From Nitrospira sp. (GTDB taxonomy: Bacteria > Nitrospirota > Nitrospiria > Nitrospirales > Nitrospiraceae), in assembly GCA_025363325.1 (NCBI GenBank), contig JANYEF010000100.1, forward strand, positions 1 through 13,754: a stretch of 13,754 nucleotides of DNA. The letters run 5' to 3'. The notes beneath the pieces were generated by a model. It did no database searches and was not told the DNA's origin. It worked only from the letters and a program-made list of their open reading frames with translations. Made by a program: the position numbers and the translations under genes. Positions 7,895 through 13,080 of the stretch are shown here, in pieces (position 1 is the first letter of the stretch; every line of letters begins with the position of its first letter).

Positions 7895-8366
7895 GTTTTG
7901 TGAATGACGCTGCGACGGCCGCTCCGGCTATGGCGATGTCCTCATCCTGAGCCGGCGTTTCTCCGCTGACGCCGATGGCGCCGATGACTTTCCCTTCGAC
8001 AATGATCGGCACGCCGCCTTGCAACGGGACGGCTCCATGCAGGGCCAGCGCCGCGACCCGTCCATTCTTCACCTGGTCTTCAAAGACCTTGCTTGGTCTT
8101 CGGAAAATCGCGGCGGTGCGCGCCTTGTCTATGCCGACGTTCACGCTCGCAACTTGCGTATCGTCCAACCGCTCCAAGAACAGCAACGACCCGCCATCGT
8201 CGACCACGGCAATGACCACTCGTGCGCCTTCAGCCTTTGCCTTGGCTTCAGCGACGGCAGCGATCTTCTTCGCTCCGTCCAACGTAAGGGCGGTCTTCTC
8301 GATCAATTGGGCTTGCGCATTCGTAACCACTGCCAATACAAACGCCGCCGCTATTACTAGACGCAT
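7890..8366 (-). CDS. Exported GlcG/HbpS-family heme-binding-like protein
   Basis: A 158-residue protein with a signal peptide cleaved near Ala-Gln-Ala (residue 19), then one complete GlcG/HbpS domain: VVIAVVDDGGSLLFLERLDD at about 50-69, VGIDKARTAAIFRRPS, LQGGVPIIVEGKVIGAIGVSG and a final AQDEDIAIAGA. Characterised HbpS binds heme and iron outside the cell; other members are of unknown role. ATG 8366 is preceded by AAGGAG at a good spacing. It is a close paralogue of the HbpS half of the next gene and has no cupin. GCTGA-repeat hairpins flank it on both sides. Heme binding is a family-level inference; I see no diagnostic axial ligand. Confidence 0.85.
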   Translation of the reverse strand: MRLVIAAAFVLAVVTNAQAQLIEKTALTLDGAKKIAAVAEAKAKAEGARVVIAVVDDGGSLLFLERLDDTQVASVNVGIDKARTAAIFRRPSKVFEDQVKNGRVAALALHGAVPLQGGVPIIVEGKVIGAIGVSGETPAQDEDIAIAGAAVAASFTKP

Positions 8367-8401
8367 GTGCTTCTCCTTCTGCTTAGTCGCATTGCTTTCA
8401 A

Positions 8402-8467
8402 CCGTCAGCTGCCAGCCTCAAACTTCCGAAGAAGCTGAGAGCTGACGGCTGACCGCTGATAGCTGGG
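8402..8467. repeat. GCTGA heptamer array, copy 2, forming an imperfect hairpin
   Basis: Five back-to-back heptamers occur at 8433-8467: AGCTGAG, AGCTGAC, GGCTGAC, CGCTGAT and AGCTGGG. CCGTCAGCT at 8402-8410 pairs exactly with AGCTGACGG at 8440-8448. The array lies directly downstream of the DM13-like gene and upstream of the HbpS gene, the same type of position as copy 1. Confidence 0.6.
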
Positions 8468-8469
8468 TA

Positions 8470-8919
8470 TTACCGGCTCATCGCCATGCTGTCCGATTGC
8501 ATACGCTCTCCGGACGCCGTCACGATGGGCTTCGAGTATGACGCCTCACCCAAGAGCACTTCGGCGAATGCACACCAGATTTGCACCTTCGCAACGTCCT
8601 GGACATACGCGGGCAGCGTGATCGTGCGGTTCTGCTTGTCGCCCTTGATCGCCAAGCGATTCAGCAGATAGACGTTGCCTTTCGTGTCCACCACTTGCCA
8701 GTGCGGCGCCGGCGTTTCCGGAATCTTGAAATCATCGGACCAGGTCAACGTATCGTTGTTGCCCGATCGCGCATGGCTTGCTGTGCCGCTATTGGCCTTC
8801 ACACCTTCGAATTTGCTTGTGGTGTGGGCATCGGCCGCAAAGCCGTTCGATGCAACGAACAATCCTATCGCTGCAATCATGGACAGGAATCCCATCTTGA
8901 ATACGCTCTTTGCACTCAT
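8470..8919 (-). CDS. Exported DM13-like protein
   Basis: A 149-residue secreted protein. The signal peptide runs to about residue 28 (Gly-Phe-Ala, then Ala-Asp). The mature part resembles the DM13 beta-sandwich: a Gly-rich start (FEGVKANSGTA), LTWSDDFKIPETPAPHW near 58-74, GNVYLLNRL (81-89), and a last strand VQIWCAFAEVLLGEA (112-126) with a single conserved-type Cys116. DM13 domains are proposed to act in electron transfer through such a cysteine, but this is not established for this branch. ATG 8919 has AAGGGGG five bases upstream. It is first in the minus-strand run of exported proteins, so it may be the promoter-proximal gene of that cluster. The DM13 assignment is from pattern recall and is moderate. 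Confidence 0.6.
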   Translation of the reverse strand: MSAKSVFKMGFLSMIAAIGLFVASNGFAADAHTTSKFEGVKANSGTASHARSGNNDTLTWSDDFKIPETPAPHWQVVDTKGNVYLLNRLAIKGDKQNRTITLPAYVQDVAKVQIWCAFAEVLLGEASYSKPIVTASGERMQSDSMAMSR

Positions 8920-9045
8920 AACGTCCCCCTTATGATAGTAGTGTGGTGAATTTCGCTGCGGGTGATTCCGCGCTTGCTCGTTCGTCGAAGAGGCACAACG
9001 CTTCTTACAGGGACATGCGCGGAGCAGACGAGCGAACGGACAGGA

Positions 9046-9837
9046 TTACGGCATATAACCGCAGCGGAAGATGCAGCGCGCGTTGTTGTGATGATGAAGC
9101 TTCGCGCAGAGGACTCGACGGGCGCCGGGGAATCGGACGTAGCATTCCGCGGCGAGCAACATCCCGAGAAACGGCGCCGTGAGATACACCCAGAAGTCGG
9201 TCCAGAGATGCGCGGGGAGCGCGGAGGCAACGCTGCGCGCCGGATTCATGCTCATACCGGAGAGCGGCGCTTCAATCGCAATGTACGTGGCCACCAGCGC
9301 ACCCGCGAAGAGGCCGGTCCAGGCGTTAAGCTTGGTGTGATTCGACACGATCAGCACGACGAGCATGAGGCCGAAAGAGATGGCCGCTTCTGCGACGAAC
9401 GCCATCCATGTCCCATCGAGCCCCGGTACGGTGACGACGTAATTGACGGTTGGATGTTCGATCGCCATTCCGATCGCCATCGCGGCTACTTGCAGTCCGA
9501 TCAAGCCGCCGACGAATTGAGCGACGACGTAGAAGAGCGCATCCAGGCCTTGAATCTTTCCAAGCCGGAAGAACGTCACTGTGACGGCAGGATTGAGATG
9601 CGCCCCGGATCGTTTTCCCCACGGAGAATAGATAATCCCGATTGCCGTGAGCCCCATGGCAATCCCGATCAACAGGCGTCGGATGACCGGATCAGGTAAT
9701 AGTTCGTGCAGAGGTGAATACGGATATTCGAGCAGCGCGGTCATGACCGCGGCGGAGATCATGAAGAGACCGAGGCCTGCCGCCTCCATCAGATACTCAG
9801 GCCAATGCACTCGGACGATGTTAGAGGGCGCCTGCAT
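9046..9837 (-). CDS. Aquaporin (MIP family) water/solute channel
   Basis: A 263-residue six-helix inner-membrane channel of the MIP family. Both half-helix motifs are intact: SGAHLNPAVT with Asn82-Pro-Ala, and SGMSMNPARS with Asn198-Pro-Ala and the filter Arg201. Counting back from Asn198, the position of the AqpZ filter His appears to be Ile186, so selectivity may differ from a pure water channel (inference). The C-terminal tail is Cys/His-rich (Cys244, three His at 248-250, Cys255, Cys259), unusual for the family. ATG 9837 is preferred over the GTG at 9867 because GAGGGGA precedes it. The start overlaps the end of the upstream zinc-ribbon gene by 17 bp, so it is last in a four-gene operon. 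Confidence 0.9.
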   Translation of the reverse strand: MQAPSNIVRVHWPEYLMEAAGLGLFMISAAVMTALLEYPYSPLHELLPDPVIRRLLIGIAMGLTAIGIIYSPWGKRSGAHLNPAVTVTFFRLGKIQGLDALFYVVAQFVGGLIGLQVAAMAIGMAIEHPTVNYVVTVPGLDGTWMAFVAEAAISFGLMLVVLIVSNHTKLNAWTGLFAGALVATYIAIEAPLSGMSMNPARSVASALPAHLWTDFWVYLTAPFLGMLLAAECYVRFPGARRVLCAKLHHHNNARCIFRCGYMP

Positions 9838-10087
9838 ACGCGTGGGTTCCCCTCTTGGCAATCGCACTCACCGGTGCAGCGATCTGACGCTGTCGCAGAA
9901 GCGGCGCAACCGCATAGCGAATCCGCGTAGGGTCGGGGCTTCGATAGCCGGCGCTCAACCAGATTTCCTCGGCCGTTTCATGGCAGGGCCGACAGCGCCA
10001 TCGGGTAATCGTCATGGCGCCTTTCTCATCTTCAATGACTTGGCTGCTGGTACTCACCATCGCACGGTGACAGGCTAGACAATGCAT
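9821..10087 (-). CDS. Short CxxC...CxxC zinc-ribbon protein
   Basis: An 88-residue cytoplasmic protein. Cys3-x2-Cys6 at the very start and Cys32-x2-Cys35 in RWRCRPCHE give a four-cysteine zinc-ribbon layout about 26 residues apart; the remainder is basic and of no known family. ATG 10087 is chosen over one 15 bases upstream because AAGGAGG stands five bases before it. It lies 11 bp after the preceding zinc-ribbon stop and overlaps the aquaporin start by 17 bp. Layout and the W-R-x-C-x2-C motif match its neighbour, so the two are probably distant paralogues. Role unknown; a metal-binding regulatory or structural part is possible. Confidence 0.65.
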   Translation of the reverse strand: MHCLACHRAMVSTSSQVIEDEKGAMTITRWRCRPCHETAEEIWLSAGYRSPDPTRIRYAVAPLLRQRQIAAPVSAIAKRGTHAYAGAL

Positions 10088-10098
10088 GACGTCCTCCT

Positions 10099-10332
10099 TC
10101 ATGGTCGTCGGGTCGTGGGGTAGAACATCTGGAACACTGGCATCGGATTCGCACAGTCGATGTGGGCTGATGTGTCGGCAGCCAGGCTCTCAGCACGCTC
10201 ATACACCATCGTGCCGCACGTTGGGCATCGTGACGCCCAGCGCCAAGCTCCCAAGCGCAGTGGGCCCTGCTCATCGAGCCGGTCATAGCACTGATCGTTC
10301 ACGCACGTTCCATTACATCGAGTGCACGGCAT
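10099..10332 (-). CDS. Short zinc-ribbon protein (functional copy of a duplicated gene)
   Basis: A 77-residue protein with Cys3-x2-Cys6, extra Cys10 and Cys15, then RLGAWRWASRCPTCGTMVYE with Cys36-x2-Cys39. This matches a recurrent family of tiny bacterial zinc ribbons (M-x-C-x2-C ... D-E-x-G ... W-R-W-x3-C-x2-C-G). ATG 10332 has AGAGGTC upstream, and the start lies inside the end of the 68-residue gene (20-bp overlap), so translation is probably coupled. A decayed second copy of this gene lies at 11901-12103 with almost all cysteines lost. Function is unknown. Confidence 0.7.
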   Translation of the reverse strand: MPCTRCNGTCVNDQCYDRLDEQGPLRLGAWRWASRCPTCGTMVYERAESLAADTSAHIDCANPMPVFQMFYPTTRRP

Positions 10333-10519
10333 GCTGACCTCTTTGTCCGGCCGACGTCGGCGTAGGATCGGATTGAGTGGGTGGCATCAGCGCTTCCAGG
10401 CGCAGCCGCCATTCCAGGAACTCCACTTGCTGACTGAGCCACCAGCAGGTGGCACGGAAGCGGAGTTCGTGCGCGGCGCGGCGGCTGTGTTGTATCGTCC
10501 AGTAGATCGTCGTCTTCAT
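10313..10519 (-). CDS. Small hypothetical protein heading the aquaporin operon
   Basis: A 68-residue protein I do not recognise. The first two thirds (to about residue 45) look helical and amphipathic, rich in Arg, Trp and Leu (HSRRAAHELRFRATCWWLSQ); the tail is Pro/Thr/Ser-rich and probably disordered. There is no signal peptide. GAGGTGA is correctly spaced before ATG 10519, and the end overlaps the next gene by 20 bp, which argues that it is translated. The absence of a matching segment in the decayed cassette at 12104-12133 shows it was lost there. Confidence 0.5.
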   Translation of the reverse strand: MKTTIYWTIQHSRRAAHELRFRATCWWLSQQVEFLEWRLRLEALMPPTQSDPTPTSAGQRGQHAVHSM

Positions 10520-10617
10520 CGGTCACCTCACATACTTGCGCATTGGTCGCGCAAGTTGACCGCTTCTTACAGTGTGAAGGCACCGCACCTTGCTATGAAC
10601 TGAGAATTGCGTAGCGA

Positions 10618-11112
10618 TTAGCGAGACGGAACAGAGCTAGAACGGAGCGCGACGACGGCAGGAACAGAGTCGGAAAGGCGCACCAGCGCCTCGTTGGCTT
10701 GATCGACGTAGTAGGCCCAGGTACGGCTCGGATATCGCGCAACCACGCGCTGGTACAGTGCCCGCGCTTCTATCAGATGCTTAGCCTCGGCCATCACCGC
10801 GGCAGCCCTGAGGGTGCACGCGGCTCCGAGCGCTTGGGGATCGACCGCCGTACGGAGCGGTTGGCTCATCACATGCGGTCCCCACGCCCTCATCCAGGAC
10901 GGGGGTTCAGCTCCCGCGAGCATCACGTACTCGAACTGGTCAATGATCAGGACCAACTCCCTGGGATTGGTGGTGACGAGACACTGCTGATAGCGCTCCC
11001 ACAACGGCATGATGGATGGCGGAACCTCTGCCGTTGGTCGCTCAAGCAGCGATAGACCATGGCAACCACTGAGGAGAATTGTAAGCAGACAGACTGTCCA
11101 ACACATGGACAT
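10618..11112 (-). CDS. Lipoprotein of unknown function with TPR-like C-terminus
   Basis: A 164-residue predicted lipoprotein. The signal peptide ends in a lipobox Leu-Leu-Ser-Gly-Cys, with Cys17 as the lipidated residue. The mature part is helical; residues about 105-150 (AEAKHLIEARALYQRVVARY, then YYVDQANEALVRL) look like one to two tetratricopeptide-type helix pairs. The ribosome site before ATG 11112 is weak; a second ATG two codons in is also possible. It lies 98 bp upstream of the aquaporin operon and may be its first member. The first 25 or so codons recur in the decayed cassette at 12130-12205, including the lipobox. Confidence 0.7.
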   Translation of the reverse strand: MSMCWTVCLLTILLSGCHGLSLLERPTAEVPPSIMPLWERYQQCLVTTNPRELVLIIDQFEYVMLAGAEPPSWMRAWGPHVMSQPLRTAVDPQALGAACTLRAAAVMAEAKHLIEARALYQRVVARYPSRTWAYYVDQANEALVRLSDSVPAVVALRSSSVPSR

Positions 11113-11219
11113 CTGTCGGTGAGAAATACGTACTCTTACAGGCTTGGTGAAAGGTGGGAAGGGAAGAGGGGTGTTGAAAACTGGTGAGCCGACTGGGGCT
11201 CAAACCCAAGCCTCTCGCT
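11041..11219. repeat. Cassette end, copy 1 (lipoprotein start to tRNA-like 3' end)
   Basis: This stretch aligns with 12134-12312 over its whole length at roughly three quarters identity by eye and without large gaps. It covers the lipoprotein signal-peptide codons, a non-coding spacer and a tRNA-derived 3' end. Together with the zinc-ribbon match (10133-10335 versus 11901-12106) it defines a duplicated module. Confidence 0.75.
11182..11219 (-). other. Degenerate tRNA 3'-end fragment, copy 1
   Basis: On the minus strand the sequence has tRNA geometry at its 3' end. The T stem TTGGG/CCCAG encloses the loop TTTGAGC, followed by a 7-base acceptor strand, a discriminator A and encoded CCA. No anticodon loop or 5' half is found. 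It is more diverged than the fragment at 12275-12319 and is probably an older attachment-site remnant. Confidence 0.55.
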
Positions 11220-11410
11220 GAGTTGGTTATGAGCGGTCCCGCTGAGGTGCGCAATACGGGCAATTGCTATGGCGTTGCAGATCAGACAGTAGGCCGAGTA
11301 CTACGGATAAAGATGCTGATAACGCGCCTCCGGTTGAGTAGATAGAATGTTGGCACCACAATCATCCTCGCATTCTTGAACTCACTTGAAGACCAAGGAT
11401 ACCCGGCGAA
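11220..11410. other. Gene-free stretch
   Basis: About 190 bp in which I see no credible reading frame, promoter or strong repeat. It separates the cassette copy 1 tail from the hairpin downstream of the Met-rich gene. Confidence 0.4.
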
Positions 11411-11450
11411 CTGGCGGGGCGGAGCCACGCTGGGCTCCGCTAGCCGCCAG
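11411..11450. terminator. Strong GC hairpin downstream of the Met-rich gene
   Basis: CTGGCGG/CCGCCAG (7 bp) stacks on GCGGAGCC/GGCTCCGC (8 bp) around a 6-base loop, with a small internal bulge. It lies about 38 bp after the stop of the Met-rich gene. No T-tract follows on the minus strand, so it may protect the mRNA 3' end or be a repeat element, not a classic intrinsic terminator. Confidence 0.45.
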
Positions 11451-11487
11451 GACGTCAGGAGTCGTCAGGTCCAACGACGCTGAGAAA

Positions 11488-11793
11488 TTACTTGCCCGCG
11501 ACCTTGGCACCTTCCATCATCTTCCCGTCCATCATCACCATCTGGCCCTCCGTCATCTGTATTTCTTTCCCGTCCTTCGTGACCAACTTGCCTTTCATCA
11601 TGACTCTCGAGCCGTTGGACAGGGTCGTCTCACGATCCATCCGAGTAATCTCTTTCCCGTCCTGCATCATCGTCATCTTGCCATCCTTCATCATGATGCC
11701 GTCCTTTTCGGCGGCCACACCGGGTGAGGCGAGGAATGACACGGACAAGAAGAGCCCAACAACTGCGAGTGTCACGATTCTGTACTTCTTCAT
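11488..11793 (-). CDS. Met-rich exported repeat protein (DUF6799-like)
   Basis: A 101-residue secreted protein: signal peptide to about residue 27 (Gly-Val-Ala-Ala), then repeated short units of the form Met-Met-x-Asp-Gly-Lys (KDGIMMKDGKMTMMQDGKE, SRVMMKGKLVTKDGKE, MVMMDGKMM). This matches the pattern of DUF6799 proteins, whose function is unknown. The methionine-rich beta-repeat surface could bind soft metals such as copper, by analogy with Met-rich periplasmic copper proteins; that is inference. The start ATG 11793 has GGAGGG about 11 bases upstream, rather far. A good promoter is seen at 11870-11898. It is a single-gene unit between the two cassette copies. Confidence 0.75.
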   Translation of the reverse strand: MKKYRIVTLAVVGLFLSVSFLASPGVAAEKDGIMMKDGKMTMMQDGKEITRMDRETTLSNGSRVMMKGKLVTKDGKEIQMTEGQMVMMDGKMMEGAKVAGK

Positions 11794-11869
11794 GGCTTAT
11801 CTAACCCTCCAATGATTAATGAGTGATGTAGATGAACTGTCTCGGACCTCTCGGGAATTAGCGGGGCAC

Positions 11870-11898
11870 ACTATACAATGGTTCTTGGATGTTTTCAA
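11870..11898 (-). promoter_or_regulatory. Sigma-70-type promoter of the Met-rich gene
   Basis: On the minus strand TTGAAA (11893-11898) and TATAGT (11870-11875) are separated by exactly 17 bp. Transcription should start near 11863, giving a leader of about 70 nt. The -35 box abuts the end of the decayed cassette at 11901. Confidence 0.6.
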
Positions 11899-11900
11899 GT

Positions 11901-12103
11901 ACAGCGGCATTGGATTCGTACAGCCAATGTTGGCTGATGTATCGGCAACTAGGCTCTCAGCACGCTCCTATACCATCGTACCGCGCGTCGGGTACCGTAA
12001 CACCCAGCGCCATGCCCCCAATCGAAAGGAGCCCTGCTCATCGATCCGGTTGCAGCACCGATCGTTCTCGCGCCTTCCATTACATACATCGAGCTCGCGG
12101 CAT
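11901..12103 (-). pseudogene. Decayed second copy of the zinc-ribbon gene
   Basis: This minus-strand stretch is homologous to the intact zinc-ribbon gene at 10099-10332 (aligned 11901-12106 with 10133-10335). The conserved core DEQGSFRLGAWRW remains, but the zinc ligands are changed: Cys3 to Arg, Cys10 to Arg, Cys36 to Tyr and Cys39 to Arg. A 4-base insertion near the start shifts the frame, and Tyr of the VYE motif has become a TAG stop at 11968-11970. It can no longer make a zinc ribbon. Confidence 0.85.
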
Positions 12104-12133
12104 GATGGATCCTGGATCCTCTGCGCTTGTGCA
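12104..12133. other. Deletion junction in the decayed cassette
   Basis: In the intact cassette about 700 bp separate the zinc-ribbon start from the lipoprotein start region; here only about 30 bp remain. The junction carries the direct repeat TGGATCC twice in tandem (12106-12112 and 12113-12119). Confidence 0.55.
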
Positions 12134-12205
12134 CTCAAGCAACGACAGACCATGGCAACCACTGAGCAGGATAGCGCGCAGACAGACTGGCCAACGCACC
12201 GACAT
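12130..12205 (-). pseudogene. N-terminal fragment of a second lipoprotein gene copy
   Basis: ATG 12205 begins MSVRWPVCLRAILLSGC followed by HGLSLLE, matching the first 24 residues of the intact lipoprotein including the lipobox; then the sequence jumps into the zinc-ribbon remnant. The mature part is missing. It is part of the duplicated cassette. Confidence 0.8.
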
Positions 12206-12274
12206 CCGTCAGCGACATGTGCGTACGCTTACAAGCTCGGGGAAAGATGAGATGGGGAGAGGGATACTGAAAAC

Positions 12275-12319
12275 TGGTGAGCCGTCTGGGCCTCGAACCC
12301 AGGATCCTCGTCTTAAAAG
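12275..12319 (-). other. 3' half of tRNA-Lys(UUU), att-like site
   Basis: On the minus strand the geometry is exact: anticodon loop CTTTTAA (anticodon TTT), 5-base stem strand, 5-base variable loop, T stem CTGGG/CCCAG with loop TTCGAGG, acceptor strand ACGGCTC, discriminator A and encoded CCA. The sequence upstream of the loop has no matching anticodon-stem strand, D arm or 5' acceptor, so this is not a functional tRNA. Fragments from anticodon loop to 3' end are the usual product of integrases that use tRNA genes. Confidence 0.75.
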
Positions 12320-12594
12320 CTCGAAAAGACCAAAATGTAAAAAACTTTGTTTCGCGAAGGCTTCCCCGTCTTTTCTTTGCGAGCAAGGGCTTGAGATGAT
12401 TCAATACGTTCCATTGATTCTGTAGAATTCGATCCATTGTGAAGACTTCCAGCACAAATTTAGCACAGCAAATGGGGTGAACGATTCTCGTGAAACAGTT
12501 TAGAATTGGCGCACTGTCAACAGCTTGGAGAGGCAGCACAGGTTCTGATCAGAAAAATGCCGAGGGGGCCCAACTTGGGCGACAACATCTTTCC
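12320..12594. other. AT-rich gene-free stretch beside the tRNA fragment
   Basis: About 275 bp, visibly richer in A and T than its surroundings, with no convincing coding frame on either strand. It directly abuts the broken end of the tRNA fragment, where DNA of an inserted element would be expected. No integrase motif was recognised. Confidence 0.4.
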
Positions 12595-12616
12595 GGCGAT
12601 AGCCAAACCTATCGCC
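12595..12616. terminator. Perfect 8-bp hairpin after the repeat-protein pseudogene
   Basis: GGCGATAG and CTATCGCC pair exactly around a 6-base loop, 6 bp beyond the stop of the minus-strand pseudogene. No T-run follows immediately. Its position suits a transcript 3' end. Confidence 0.45.
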
Positions 12617-12622
12617 CTCAAT

Positions 12623-12876
12623 TCACAGGCCGCAGCCGTAGGGATTCCCGGCACCGAAGGGATTCTTGATCGAGTCCGGCGATCCGTAGGGGTTACTAGT
12701 CGAGTCAGGGCCGTATGGGTTTGTGCGGGGATGCGTCGCCGATTGATTGCTGAAGGGACTTCTCTAGGGACTGAATGGATTGGACGTGGAATCAGGATTG
12801 AACGGATTCTCGCTCAGCTCGCCGAGATCTTCCGCGTGGGCGGAGAGAGGCAGAACAACAGGAGGAAGACGACCAC
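12623..12876 (-). pseudogene. Exported NPF/NPY-repeat small protein, broken
   Basis: The mature part reads ELSENPFNPDSTSNPFSP, then TAG at 12764-12766, then in the same frame RSPFSNQSATHP, TNPYGPDSTSNPYG, SPDSIKNPFGAGNPYGCGL and TGA. Units of the type Ser/Pro-Asp-Ser-x-x-Asn-Pro-Phe/Tyr-Gly occur on both sides of the TAG, so it is a nonsense change inside one gene. A signal peptide ending Ala-His-Ala precedes it, but its hydrophobic start (GTG 12876, GGAGG upstream, reading MVVFLLLFCLS) lies in another frame, implying a missing base near 12850-12860. Start choice is uncertain. I recall this repeat type from small secreted proteins of unknown function. Confidence 0.6.
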
Positions 12877-13080
12877 ATGGCGAGCCTCCGACAAGCGGAA
12901 CGACCAGTGGACTCAGCCTACTCCTCGAATGGAGATCAGCGCAAGCTGGGCACCAATGGTTCCAGAAAACGTCTTTCCCGTCCCCAGTGAACTGTCCGGT
13001 TGCAAGGTGCATGGTCAAGCAATGCCCCCACAAGATTCCCCAGAACAACTGTCCGGGACTCCCCGGTGGCTCTCGCTCTG

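Noticed and set aside
11215..11245. Plus-strand D-arm-like sequence GAGTTGGTTATGAGC
   Set aside because: It resembles a tRNA D arm, but no acceptor or anticodon arm follows in correct spacing.
12275..12319. Intact tRNA-Lys gene
   Set aside because: No D arm, 5' acceptor strand or matching anticodon-stem strand is found upstream of the anticodon loop.
12135..12539. A 134-codon minus-strand frame over the tRNA fragment, considered as an integrase end
   Set aside because: It reads through the tRNA and cassette remnants in a frame without integrase motifs.
12764..12766. TAG recoding (suppressed stop)
   Set aside because: No other gene here uses internal TAG, and the same gene seems to have a second lesion in its signal peptide.
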